From CAWAMR01 sp963783095 (lineage in GTDB: Bacteria > Planctomycetota > Planctomycetia > Gemmatales > Gemmataceae), in the NCBI GenBank assembly GCA_963783095.1, contig CAWAMR010000007.1, forward strand, positions 1-64,000: 64,000 nt of DNA, read 5' to 3'. Below are positions 40,999 to 50,894 of the stretch, piece by piece; position 1 is the stretch's first letter; each line of letters starts with the position of its first letter. A program made the position numbers and the translations under genes. The notes beneath the pieces are model-generated. The model saw nothing but the letters and a program-made list of their open reading frames with translations, was not told the origin of the DNA and made no database searches.

Positions 40999-41157
40999 AA
41001 ACTCCAAATACCAAATCCCAAAATCCAAACAAATCCCAAATCCCAAAACTCAAACAGATCCGAACTCTTCGCAGAGACTCATTTTGGGATTCTCTATTCG
41101 TTTGGGTATTAGAGGTTGTTTGGAATTTGTTGATTGTGATTTGGAATTTTGGGCAAA
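40999..41157. repeat. CCAAAATCC-type word repeat with internal inverted symmetry
   Basis: A run of CCAAATACCAAATCCCAAAAT words at 40999-41055 is answered at 41085-41157 by the complementary TTTTGGGATTC, TTGGAATTTG words. The same word set occurs at 24240-24312 in the orientation of the right half. It fills much of the 384-base gap between the PDZ gene and the oxidoreductase. No gene is seen in the gap. Confidence 0.75.
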
Positions 41158-41191
41158 GCCCACTTTCAACGGATAAAAACGGTGCAGAATT

Positions 41192-42088
41192 TCACGTTGC
41201 GACTTTTTCACCGCTGCCGTGGTTCATCGCACTTTTCCATGCCGACTCGATAAAGCCGACGATTTCCAATGTCTCCTGAATATCCAAAGGAGATTTTCCT
41301 GTCGCAAACATTTGGATGATTTTCTTCAACAACTCTCGATAAATGTATTTCGTGTCGAATTTGAGTGTGGAAACTTTTTTCTTGTCGAAGATGATTGCTC
41401 CATACCCTCCCGCACCACTGCGAGTGCCGCGCACCGTCGCCACTCTGCCGTCCTTCCATTGACCCGTCACGACGTCAACGTCCTTTTCGTGCGTGCAGGT
41501 CACGCGCTCGCAGCCGATGCCCATCAGAGTGTAGAGCATTTCCACCGCGTGAATGCCGTAGTGAAACAAGCCGGGATTTCGCACATGCTCGGACGCCGGG
41601 CCATAGGCGACCACCCCGATGATATCGGTTTGCGGAGTCGTTTTCAGGAACTCAACGAGTTCAGGGGCGTACCGAAGCGAGGACGAAGAAAAGATCGGCA
41701 GCTTTTTCTTTTGCGCGAGTTCCACCATTTTCTTGGCATCGGTCAGTGAACATGCGAAAGGCTTATCGACATAACAGGGAATGCCAGCTTCGAGGAAGGG
41801 CCGGGCGCGATCCAGATGCACGCTCCCATCGACCGCTTCAATGAGCATGCCATCGATCTTGCCGATCATTTCCGCCGGCTTATCGACGAGCGGGACTCCA
41901 AGCTCCTTCATGGTCTTGGCGAACCCGGGAATACGCTCGGGGGACAGCTTCGACTCGCCTGGACAGCCGACGACGATCTGAGCACCATCGACCCACTGTT
42001 CCTTGTCGATGGTTTCGCTGTGATTGATGCGTTTCGTGAATTCGACGGCGTGAGAAGTATCGAAATCGAGAATGCCAAGTTTGATCAT
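41192..42088 (-). CDS. Gfo/Idh/MocA-family NAD(P)-dependent oxidoreductase
   Basis: Intact 298-residue protein starting at ATG 42088. The N-terminus KLGILDFDTSHAVEFTKRIN replaces the usual GxGxxG by a looser pattern, seen in some planctomycete members. A Rossmann domain with DGMLIEAVDGSVHLDRARPF follows, then EAGIPCYVDKPFACSLTDA, the lysine-proline motif of the family. The C-terminal domain contains FHYGIHAVEMLYTLMG, with the usual catalytic-region GIHAVE. Probably acts on a sugar or inositol derivative; substrate not predictable. Monocistronic, with upstream DNA diverging from the DinB gene. Confidence 0.87.
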   Translation of the reverse strand: MIKLGILDFDTSHAVEFTKRINHSETIDKEQWVDGAQIVVGCPGESKLSPERIPGFAKTMKELGVPLVDKPAEMIGKIDGMLIEAVDGSVHLDRARPFLEAGIPCYVDKPFACSLTDAKKMVELAQKKKLPIFSSSSLRYAPELVEFLKTTPQTDIIGVVAYGPASEHVRNPGLFHYGIHAVEMLYTLMGIGCERVTCTHEKDVDVVTGQWKDGRVATVRGTRSGAGGYGAIIFDKKKVSTLKFDTKYIYRELLKKIIQMFATGKSPLDIQETLEIVGFIESAWKSAMNHGSGEKVAT

Positions 42089-42257
42089 GGTCGTGACCTG
42101 CCTCGGAATTGTGAATGTCGGTATCGATCCTGGAGCACAGTTTCAAATGACTTGACGATTCGGGCGAACGAGGCCCGCTCAACCTGATACAACAACGGCA
42201 CCTGCCAATAGATATATTGGCAGACACGTGGAAGTCGATTTACAAGGGAATTTCTCT

Positions 42258-42772
42258 ATGGCCCGACCCATTCCAATTGATTACGCACCCTATTACGGAA
42301 AGTATGTGGCGCTGGTGCCTGAGGACGACATTGTTGCGGCGCTACGATCGGAACTCAACAAAACACTCGCCTTTTTACATTCCGTTGCGGAAGGTGAGTC
42401 CATTGTTCGACATCCGCCATATACCTGGAGCGTCAAGGAAGTCGTTGGCCATCTGATGGATTGCGAGCGCGTGTTTGGCTACCGCGCTTTGCGGTTTGGC
42501 GCGGCGACTCGACCCCTTTGCCCGGTTTCGACGAGAATGCGTATGCTTGCGTTGCACAGTTCGATCGATTTCCGCTCCAAGAATTGACGGCAGAGTTCGA
42601 GTCGGTCAGGCGCTCCCACTTCCACCTTTTTGGAAACCTTGCCCCCGATGCCTGGGAACGACGAGGGCTTGCCAACCAAAACGAGGTTTCCGTTCGTGCC
42701 CTTGCGTATATTCTGGTCGGTCACGAACGGCACCACACCAACATCCTAAGGCGCAGGCTTGCTAGAATCTGA
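42258..42772 (+). CDS. DinB-family protein, one frameshift
   Basis: ATG 42258. A four-helix-bundle protein with the three metal ligands of DinB/YfiT-like proteins: the histidine in WSVKEVVGHLMDCERVFGYR and the pair in YILVGHERHHTNILRRR. The frame shifts near 42500; one base restores RGDSTPLPGFDENAYAC. The length of about 171 residues is usual. Members act as thiol-dependent transferases or have no known substrate. It is transcribed away from the oxidoreductase gene. Confidence 0.85.
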
Positions 42773-42783
42773 TGGTGGGCGTT

Positions 42784-43046
42784 CACCGCGTAGCGGTGGC
42801 CGATGGTAGCCGGGTGTTTCAACGCCCGGATAAGGGGGCAGAGGTTAGTGCGTCGCGTAGCGACGCTTGAGCCGTCATCCGCACACGAAGAGCATGTCGT
42901 ACTCGAATTCGTGTTTCTCCAAAAACATTCTTGTCGACTTCAGTCGTAAGAGTCTCAAGCGTCGCTACGGCGACGCAAAAACATGTTGGCGACCGATTTC
43001 CGGGTGTTAAAACACCCGGCTACCATCGGCGACCGCTACGCGGTGG
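42784..43046. repeat. 40-bp inverted repeat enclosing a second hairpin pair
   Basis: Arms at about 42784-42823 and 43006-43045 are near-perfect reverse complements containing CACCGCGTAGCGGTGG and CCGGGTGTT segments, each internally palindromic. Inside them lie GCGTCGC-GTA-GCGACGC at about 42852-42868 and GCGTCGCTACGGCGACGC at about 42959-42976. It separates the convergent DinB and phosphoesterase genes and may serve both as a terminator. Confidence 0.82.
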
Positions 43047-43055
43047 AAGAGTAGC

Positions 43056-44335
43056 TCAACCCGGCACTTGCACAAGACCCTTCGTTCGTTGCGCGGTTCG
43101 GCAAATATCCATCACTCGCCCATTCTCATCCAGCGCCAGGTGAAAGCGCTCTTCCTTCTGAATTCGATGCAGCGACAAGTGATACTCGCCGCTCGCGGCT
43201 TCCAGATAAGGGATTTTTTCCAATTTCTGCGGGTTCCGCAGCCGGCCCCAGGATCCATCTCCCAGATAACGCACTCCATTGTCGTTCGCCAAGCCATCCA
43301 CGAGTGGTTTGGTGCGCTTGAAAGTGTGATCGTGGTGTTCCAGAACGACCGGCACGCGGTACTTCTGGAATAACGGCACCCAGTGTTTTCGGTTGCCACT
43401 TCCGGTCCCCGGTTTGCCAAGCACATCATCCCCCGGATTTCGGAAAGATGGATAGGCCGGCACATGGTTTACAACAAACAGATTCGGGTGATCGGCCCTG
43501 GCCTTGAGCGTCTTTTCCAACCACTCGGTTTGATCCCCGCCGATCGGCGAATTATGGCCGGTATCCAGCAGAACGAAACTCAGATAGTCGCCGAAATCGA
43601 TCGTGGCGTAGGAAGTCTCGGTAAACAACCCATCGAACAGGGCGTAGAAGAACGGAGCCTTGGCGCGGGGTTTGCCGTAGCCGCCGTCCACTTCGTGGTT
43701 GCCCATGCAGGCGAGCATCGGAATCAATCTGCCGTCTCGACCGATCATGTGCTTGCTGTAGTTCTTCAAGAACGCCAGACTGACTTCGACGGATTTGCCG
43801 TTGTCGTAGCCAAGATCGCCGCCAATCAAGGCAAACGCCGGATCCTGGCGAGCGGCCTGGATGTTGTTGGCGACCGCGTGAATATTCACCCCGCAGTCCC
43901 CACCGGAAATGAACTGGATCGGGTTCACGGCCTTGGCCGGCATGGTGCGAAACCGGTAGATTCGCGACTCTTTTCCAATGTGAAAGAGATAATCGGTGCC
44001 AGGCTCCAAACCGGTCAATTCCGCGCGGAAGACCTTGAAGTCGGTCTTGGGATACGGCCGAGGGGTAGTCGGTTGCGACTGCCAGCCCCACGGCAAGAAA
44101 CTCTTCATTGCGGGAATATAATAGACCTTGGTATCCGCAGTTTCACCGACCGTGCCGATCCATTGAATCGTCATCGTCGTAGTCGGATCGCGAAACCAGG
44201 TGAGAAAAAGAGTGCTCGGATGAAAGGCTGCATCATCCGGAGCCGGTTTCTTGTCCGGCTCCGCGGCGAAGGAGTAGTTGGAAACCAATCCGGCCAGAGA
44301 GCGCCGAAAAATGCGCGTCGAGAGGGTGTGAACAT
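43056..44335 (-). CDS. Secreted purple-acid-phosphatase-like metallophosphoesterase, one frameshift
   Basis: ATG 44335 starts a Tat-type leader (FTPSRRAFFGAL) that must be joined by a frameshift near 44298 to GLVSNYSFAAEPDKKP. Next is a fibronectin-like N-terminal domain (TLFLTWFRDPTTTMTIQW, LTGLEPGTDYLFHIG). The metallophosphoesterase domain has ISGGDCG, LIGGDLGYDNG, CMGNHEVDGG, LFVVNHVPAYP and EHHDHTFKR, which supply the two-metal ligands. The ~425-residue product should hydrolyse phosphate esters outside the cytoplasm. Confidence 0.87.
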
Positions 44336-44556
44336 GACCACTTGTAGGAAAGAGGGTGGAGGGTAACCGTGCTGCGTCCCATCAACCAGATAATACCGAA
44401 TCCGGTCGTCACTCGGAAATGAATTATTCTTCATCATTGCAAAATCGCTTTGCAATGAATGGCCGGCGTGCACGGTTGCCTGTTTTCCCCCATAGTTCTA
44501 CAACATTGACTTCACCCGCGATCTGCCCCTTTGAGACAGGATCTGAAAGACGAAGT

Positions 44557-46415
44557 ATGGCAGGGCATCACGTTCCCAATACCCGGATTCCCACGCTGGT
44601 CTTCAAGAACAGCGTCGAAACCTCCAGACATGCCGCCCGTCTCATCGAAAAAATCATTCGCGATAACAACGCTGCCAATCGGCGCACCGTTTTGGGTTTG
44701 GCAACCGGGTCGACTCCGGTTGGCTTGTATCGTGAACTGATCCAAATCCACAAGGCAGAAGGGCTGGATTTTTGCGCGTTGTTACCTTCAATCTCGATGA
44801 ATATTTTCCGATGCCCAGCGACGATCCGCAGTCGTATCGACGCTGGATGAATGAGACACTTTTCAATCACATCAACATTCGACCGGAAAATGTTCACGTT
44901 CCCGATGGGATGATCCGACCTGAAACCATTGAGGATTATTGCGACGCTTACGAAGCCGAGATTCGGAAATTCGGCGGTATCGATCTCCAGGTTCTGGGTA
45001 TCGGAAGAACCGGCCACATCGGGTTCAACGAGCCTGGCTCCACGCGCACGAGCCGAACCAGGGTTATCACCCTCGATGCCATTACCCGCCGGGATGCTGC
45101 TGCGGGTTTCTTTGGTGAAGAGAACGTGCCCCACCGGGCACTCACGATGGGGGTGGGGACGATCCTTGAATCGCGCAAAATCATCATCATGGCTTTTGGC
45201 GAGCACAAGGCATCCGTCGTCCAGGAAACTCTCGAACGGGAGCCGACCAAGTCGGTAACCGCTAGTTTCCTTCAATATCATCCCGATACGACCTTTCTGC
45301 TGGATCAGGCCGCTGCTGCGGAACTCGCCCTCTTCCGAAGGCCGTGGGAAGTAACTGTTGTAACGTGGACCCCGGAATTGATTCGGCAGGCAGTGATGTG
45401 GTTGAGCTTGAAAGTTGGAAAAGCTCTGCTCAAACTATCGGATAACGACTTTCGGGAACATCACCTATACGATCTGGTGCGCGAACATGGTCCGGCGGCA
45501 AATCTCGGTGAGAGGATCTTTCAGGATCGACAAGCAACGATTCAGAATTATCCAGCGGGAAAGGAGTCGAAGCCGATCCTCGTCTTCAGCCCGCACCCGG
45601 ACGATGACGTCATTAGCATGGGCGGTACGTTGATTCGCCTTCATGAACAGGGCCACAAAGTGTATGTGGCCTACATGACCAGCGGAAACATCGCGGTTTT
45701 CGACCACGATGCCTGGCGATTCACCGATTTTGTGGATGCGTTTAACCGATATTTTGAGATAGACCCCGTACAAACGGAAGCAGTCAAAAAACGAGTTCAG
45801 GAGTTCATGACTCTGAAAAAACCCGGTCAACCCGATTCTCCCGATATCTTGAAGATCAAGGCTCTGATCCGGGAAACGGAGGCCCGGGCGGCCGCGAAGG
45901 CATGCGGTATTCCACCGGAACAACTCGTCTTCATGGACCTTCGCTTCTATCGGACCGGCACCATAGCGAAAGACCCGATTCACGAAAAAGACATTGCCGA
46001 TATTGTGAGTTTATTTGAACATTTGCGCCCATCTCAAATTTACGTTGCAGGCGAACTTTCGGACCCGCACGGCACGCACCGACTCTGCGCCGAGGCGATT
46101 TATGAGGCAGTCCGAAAAGTTCGCAGGAAAAATCAGGATTTTGACGTATGGTTATATCGGGGAGCCTGGGAAGAGTGGGAGCCTCACGAAATTGAAATGG
46201 CGGTCCCAATCACTCCCGAGGCCCTGGAGCGAAAAAAGCAAGCGATTTTTCGCCACCAATCGCAAAAAGATCGAGCGATGTTCCCTGGAGGAACCGATAA
46301 GCGTGAATTCTGGCAGCGATCAGAAGAACGCAATCTCCGTACCGCGGAGGTATATGATTCATTAGGACTTCAGGAGTTCTACGCTCTTGAGGCATTTGTA
46401 CGATGGAAAGAATGA
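44557..46415 (+). CDS. nagB: Glucosamine-6-phosphate deaminase fused to a PIG-L/LmbE deacetylase, one frameshift
   Basis: ATG 44557. Residues 1-270 are NagB-like: LGLATGSTPVGLYRELIQIH, TFNLDEYFPM, VLGIGRTGHIGFNEPGS and the catalytic-lid region ALTMGVGTILESRKI. A frameshift near 44780 falls between DF and RVVTFNLDE. Residues ~335-620 form a PIG-L domain with the zinc motif FSPHPDDDVISMGG and AGELSDPHGTHRLCAEAI. NagB converts GlcN6P to F6P and ammonia, and PIG-L enzymes remove N-acetyl groups, so both steps of GlcNAc-phosphate use could reside in one chain. Such fusions are known, chiefly from Bacteroidetes-like genomes. Confidence 0.9.
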
Positions 46416-46467
46416 GGCCGCAACCAGGGAAAAACCGAACCGGGAACTCACCCAGGGTTGTCAATTT

Positions 46468-46571
46468 CCCAGGGTGCGCCGAGTACGGCGACCCTGGGCT
46501 GTGTTGTGGTTTGCACTCTGAAGGAGTGCCACAACAAAGCCCAGGGTCGCCGTACTCGGCGGCACCCTGGG
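46468..46571. repeat. About 41-bp inverted repeat forming one long hairpin
   Basis: Arms at 46468-46508 and 46529-46571 pair through CCCAGGGTGCGCCGAGTACG and its complement, with a one- or two-base bulge. The loop is short (TTTGCACTCTGAAGGAGTG) and itself pairs. The element lies between the NagB/PIG-L gene and the DUF2203 gene. Confidence 0.85.
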
Positions 46572-46690
46572 AAACAGGACTACAAAAAACTGACATTCCG
46601 TTGTAAAAAGGGCGCAAGCAGGCTTGATTTGATGTGTAAGATAGATGGGGGCAGAGAGTTGAAAATAACCATTATTGGGGGGGAGGAAAC

Positions 46691-47173
46691 ATGAGTAATT
46701 CACCCAAACGAGCCTTTGGTTCCTCCGCCAAATCCAAGCGCAAAGATGTTAACCTGGATCTGGCCACGGCACGGCAAATGCTTCCATTAGTCGAAAGCAT
46801 TGTGCGCGATATTGTCAATTCACAGCAAAAACTGACCCGGCTGTCACCGGAACAAGATAATCTCGACCGTCATCGCCACGACCTCGTATGGATGGAACGA
46901 GAACGACGCTATCACATTCATGAGGAAATCACAGCAACAGAAAAGACTCTAAGGGACGCGGTGCAAGAACTGAAAGAGCTCGGTTTGGCATTGCTGGATG
47001 AACTAGTCGGACGAATTGGTTTCCCCACTCGAATCAATGGCCGACCGGCCGTGTTTTCCTGGCAAATGGGTGAAGATAACGTCCAGTTTTGGAACTATGA
47101 GGAAGAGAGTCAACGACGCCCGATCCCAGCCGATTGGGTTCCAGGGACGCCGATGCGATTGAAAGGAAAATAA
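46691..47173 (+). CDS. DUF2203-family protein
   Basis: ATG 46691 follows GGGGGGAGGAAAC. The intact protein has 160 residues. After a basic start it has the family's helical region (LATARQMLPLVESIVRDIV, RRYHIHEEITATEKTLRDAV) and C-terminal block GLALLDELVGRIGFPTRING, FSWQMGEDNVQFWNYEEE. The function of DUF2203 is not established. It is a single gene between two hairpin elements, ending in a classical terminator. Confidence 0.85.
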   Translation: MSNSPKRAFGSSAKSKRKDVNLDLATARQMLPLVESIVRDIVNSQQKLTRLSPEQDNLDRHRHDLVWMERERRYHIHEEITATEKTLRDAVQELKELGLALLDELVGRIGFPTRINGRPAVFSWQMGEDNVQFWNYEEESQRRPIPADWVPGTPMRLKGK

Positions 47174-47197
47174 CAAAAGGTCAGGTGAATCTTTTCG

Positions 47198-47228
47198 AGA
47201 ACCCCGGCAACTGCCGGGGTTCTTTTTG
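47198..47228 (+). terminator. Rho-independent terminator of the DUF2203 gene
   Basis: GAACCCCGGCA, loop AC, TGCCGGGGTTC, then TTTTTG. The stem is 11 bp, begins about 25 bases after the stop at 47173 and has a run of T's on the plus strand. It is the clearest intrinsic terminator in the window. Confidence 0.9.
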
Positions 47229-47265
47229 TTTCCCTATATCGCCAATTTCCTGATTGACATTTGCT

Positions 47266-47431
47266 CATCGTTTGCCGCTCCGCGGCGAACGTCTTTTGCC
47301 TTGCCGCTCCGCGGCTTAATCCTTCCTCCGTCGTCGGTTGGTTGCCATCGAGCAAAGCCGCGCTCAGTGGGTGGAAGCGCAACGCCGCGGAGCGGCAAGA
47401 GAAGGCGTTCGCCGCGGAGCGGCAAACGATG
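47266..47431. repeat. 26-bp perfect inverted repeat with four GGA-loop hairpins
   Basis: Arms 47266-47291 and 47406-47431 are exact complements. The 13-mer GCCGC-TCC-GCGGC occurs at 47274 and 47303, and its complement GCCGC-GGA-GCGGC at 47384 and 47411. It lies between the DUF2203 terminator and the end of the minus-strand kinase-FGE gene. Confidence 0.9.
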
Positions 47432-47461
47432 GGGAACATGCGATTATGTCCTCCCAAAAGC

Positions 47462-49626
47462 TCACACGCCAGGAATTGTCAACGCAACCCTGAACCCGAT
47501 CGTATTGAGTTTGCTTGTAGGTGCCCGTCCCAGTCGAGAGGCCGAACGGCATTCTTTCTCAAATTGACTGAAACTGCCTCCCCGAACAACGTGCAGCCAG
47601 CCTTCGGTTGGTCCCGTCGGGTCGGCGTCGGGACTTTCAGCGTAATAGTCCTCTCCCCACCAGTCGGAACACCATTCCAGCACATTTCCGTGCATATCAT
47701 AAAGACCCCAGGGGTTCGGCGGATGGCTACCAACCTTCTGCGTTTTGCCGACACTGCCGGCTTCCTTCGCCCAAGTGGCAGCTGACAACCCAAAAAAATG
47801 AACCTGTTGGAGCGTAATTGCGTCGCCAAAGGCGTAAGTCGTCGTCGTACCCGCCCGGCAGGCGTACTCCCACTCCGCTTCCGTGGGTAGGCGATAGAGT
47901 CGGGAGTTTACGGCTTCTTCAGGCAGCAGGTGGAGTTGTTCGCAAAATGCGACGGCCTCATCCCAGGTAACCTGTTCGACTGGATGATCCGGCCCGCCCC
48001 CGAGCGTGCGCTGGAAATGCGACGGGTTTTTCCCAGTAAGCGCCCGATACTGCGATTGGGTGACAGGGTAGATGCTCAGGTAAAACGGCCTCGTGATAGT
48101 CACCTCATGGAGCGGGCCTTCACCGGGATGCCTGCCCTTTTCATCTTCGGGTGAACCCATCAAAAAAGTTCCGGCAGGGACCAAGGCAAATTGAATACCC
48201 AGTGAATTCTGGAAGGCTCTGGGCTGTTCAGTCACATCCCTCGTTGAAATGCTTTCCGCCTTGACAGGCACAGCTTTCGCGGGTTCGGGGGGTAACGGTT
48301 TGAGAGATGTTGAAGTTCCTTTGAGTTGGAAAGTCTTCGATCCACCATCTCCGCCCGGCGCGGTGTTCTTGTCGATCAGATCCGCGAGAATCGAGGCGTT
48401 GGCGGGACGATCTTCCAGGTTTGGCGATAAACAAGCCGCGAGCAACATGGCCTGTCCATCCGTAAAACCTAAAGGACGAAATTCGAGCGCCCAGGCATTT
48501 CCCGACGGCGGCAAAGCGGTTGGGTCGCGTTTGAGCAACTGATACCAGATAACTCCCAGAGCATAGACATCATCCCGAAGTTCTGCCCTGGCACCATCGC
48601 GCTGTTGTGGCGAGGCATACACAGCGGCATGAGCTCCTCGACGGATCTGGCGTCGAGCCTGAACGTCGCTCGTGTTCTTCAGCGCATACCCGGAGGAGAT
48701 GATGGACCACCCCAAATCCGAAATCCAGATCGTGACCTTCCCATCCGAAGTGGGATGGAGCAAGATGTTCGAGGGTTTCAAGCCGCGATGCACGATCGGT
48801 TCATCCAGCGTGTGCAACTTCCCAAGGACTTTCGCTACCCGGCGAATAATCATGGCGGCATGGGCGGGGCGGGTTTTTTGATAGCGCCAGTGCCAGTCAC
48901 GCATTAATCCTGCGAGATCGTAGCCCGAGATATAGTCCCATTCCAGACAGGGCGGATCGGTCAACAGATACACCGATCGAAGTCGAACCAACCCGGAGAC
49001 AGGCTCCATGTCGAGGATTTTTTGAAGGTACTCCGCCAAGTGCTCGAGGGTCTTTCTCGGTCCAGGCTCCGTGATGAATTTCAGACAGGCCGTTGGATTC
49101 TCGGTCGACTTATCGTCCCAACCTCGCCAGGTTTCGCCGGCGCTGCCGAAACCGCGCAAGTCGGTGACTTGCCAGTTGTCCAAATCGGCCGGCTTATCGC
49201 CGGAATGGAACCGCTCGAGTCGATCGGGAAGAACCGGCAACCAATCGTCTGGTGTTGCGAACGATAATTGTTCGGGCACTGAGTGACCTGCGGGATCGTC
49301 GGGCGCCTCAGGAACTGCCGGATCGTTTCTGGAATCAGTTCAAGAAAGGCCGCGAGGCGTTTGTGGTCCGACTCGTTCTCCCCGCCCGACGCTCGACCGA
49401 TGGCGTCTCGCAAGGAAAGCTCTACTGTTTCCAGAGGAGCGGAAACTGCCTCGCGCAACGCAGCACGCAGGTCGGGCGGCGAAAGTTTAGCGTTGACGTG
49501 GCGGTGTGTTCGCTCGGCGATCGCCAGAATTGAATCGCCAAGGGGCGCAGGAGGGTCCGGCAAGCGAATGCTGCCTTCGAGAATCGCGCGGGCCACGCAT
49601 TCCAGGAGTATCTGTAATCTGGGCAT
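47462..49626 (-). CDS. Pseudokinase-like protein fused to an FGE/SUMF1 domain, one frameshift
   Basis: ATG 49626 begins a ~110-residue helical region (PRLQILLECVARAILEGSIR). A frameshift near 49300 leads to SVPEQLSFATPDDWLPVLPD and a kinase-like domain (LRGFGSAGETWRGWD, CLKFITE). The catalytic loop reads VHRGLKPSNILL and the metal motif DLGWS, so the HRD aspartate is lacking and DFG is altered. After a linker comes the FGE-sulfatase fold: LGIQFALVPAGTFLMGSPED, PVTQSQYRALTGKNPSHF, YRLPTEAEWEYACRAGT and GNVLEWCSDWWGEDYY. FGE-type domains oxidise cysteine or hydroxylate substrates, but many planctomycete copies are uncharacterised. Confidence 0.87.
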
Positions 49627-49789
49627 GATTTGAATGCTTCGATTACGAGTAAAGAATGGGGAGAGGTGGGTTATTCTACCTGAACGATACATCCAAATTC
49701 AATGGCGATCGTCCCAAAATCTTGGAGTTGACGAGTCGATGAGAAAAGAGAGTTTTGGATCGCCTCGGCACGATGAATAGGTTAGACTA

Positions 49790-50817
49790 GGCAGTGTTGA
49801 CATTCGCTCAGGCAATTTACGGAACCTGCGAAAGGAGGCTTCGTCGGCCGCGAGATTTCGCCGCTTCCTTGATCGTTAAGGGCTTCCCATTGTACGAAAA
49901 ATATTCCACGCAGTTTCGGCATAGGTAAAGCTATTTCGCCTCGCCGGATTCCTACGATTGGTTGGCAGCCATGACGGTTGCCTTCAATCATGGAACCGAA
50001 CACGCGAGGCTTGATACCCATGGTGCGACGACACGAAATCAGTGATGAGCAATGGAACATTATCAAGGACCACTTGCCGGGCAAGGAAGGCGATCCCGGT
50101 GCGACCGCTAAGGATAATCGCCTGTTCATCAACGCCATCTTTTGGATCGCCAAGACCGGCGCTCCTTGGCGTGATTTGCCGGAACGGTTCGGCCCGTGGA
50201 ACAGCATGTTTCAGAGATTCAATCGCTGGTGCAAGAATGGCGTGTTCCCCAAAATCATGGATCTGTTGAAAGATCCCGACGTCGAAGTTTTGATGGTGGA
50301 TTCCACGGTAATTCGTGCCCATCAGCATTCCGCAGGTGCCAAGGGCAGCAACGCCGAGGCCGAGTGCCTGGGACGCTCGCGCGGCGGATTCAGCACGAAG
50401 ATTCACGTTTCGTGCAATGGTGTCGGCGAGCCTGTGAAGATTCTTCTGACGCCGGGCCAAAATCATGATGTCAAACAAGGACCGGCTCTGCTGGAAGGCA
50501 GCGATCCACAGAAAGTTCTCGCCGACAAGGGCTATGACAGCGACGAGTTCGTGGCGACGATCGAAGCGAAGGGCGCGGAAGCAGTCATTCCGCCGCGCAG
50601 CAATCGCGTCGAACCACGCGAATACGACACAGAGACCTATAAGCAACGCAACATCGTGGAGCGGATGATCAATATCATGAAACAGTCCCGCCGAGTGGCA
50701 ACGCGCTACGAGAAAACGGCACGAAATTTTCTGGGATTCGTGGCTTTCACCGCGCTCGTGACGCTGTTAACCTAAACCCAGCCTCTCCAGTTTCACGGCT
50801 GGAATGTCAACACTACC
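49790..50817 (+). mobile_element. Complete IS5-family (IS427-like) insertion sequence
   Basis: Ends are 16-bp inverted repeats, GGCAGTGTTGACATTC at 49790-49805 and GAATGTCAACACTACC at 50802-50817, with one mismatch. TA lies directly outside both ends (49788-49789 and 50818-50819), consistent with a TA target duplication. The 1,028-bp element carries one intact transposase. It sits between the divergently transcribed kinase-FGE and cytochrome-type genes, so it probably entered their shared upstream region. Confidence 0.88.
49978..50775 (+). CDS. IS5-family DDE transposase
   Basis: Intact 265-residue frame; an internal ATG at 50020 (VRRHEISDEQWNIIKDHLPG) is an alternative start. The N-terminus is typical DUF4096-like (INAIFWIAKTGAPWRDLPER). 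The DDE residues are the D of VLMVDSTVIRAHQHSAG, the D of VLADKGYDSDEF, and the E of KQRNIVERMINIMKQSRRVA. No frameshift in one piece suggests a recently active element. It lies wholly within the inverted repeats. Confidence 0.93.
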   Translation: MPSIMEPNTRGLIPMVRRHEISDEQWNIIKDHLPGKEGDPGATAKDNRLFINAIFWIAKTGAPWRDLPERFGPWNSMFQRFNRWCKNGVFPKIMDLLKDPDVEVLMVDSTVIRAHQHSAGAKGSNAEAECLGRSRGGFSTKIHVSCNGVGEPVKILLTPGQNHDVKQGPALLEGSDPQKVLADKGYDSDEFVATIEAKGAEAVIPPRSNRVEPREYDTETYKQRNIVERMINIMKQSRRVATRYEKTARNFLGFVAFTALVTLLT

Positions 50818-50894
50818 TAAACTATGCCCATACCCTCCAATGGGGATCTCGTAACGACGGGAAACCATCCGCAGGACTACTCATCAGGCAAACC

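Noticed and set aside
40808..41039. N-terminal extension of the PDZ protein
   Set aside because: It is translated low-complexity repeat DNA; AAGGAG and a signal peptide support ATG 40807.
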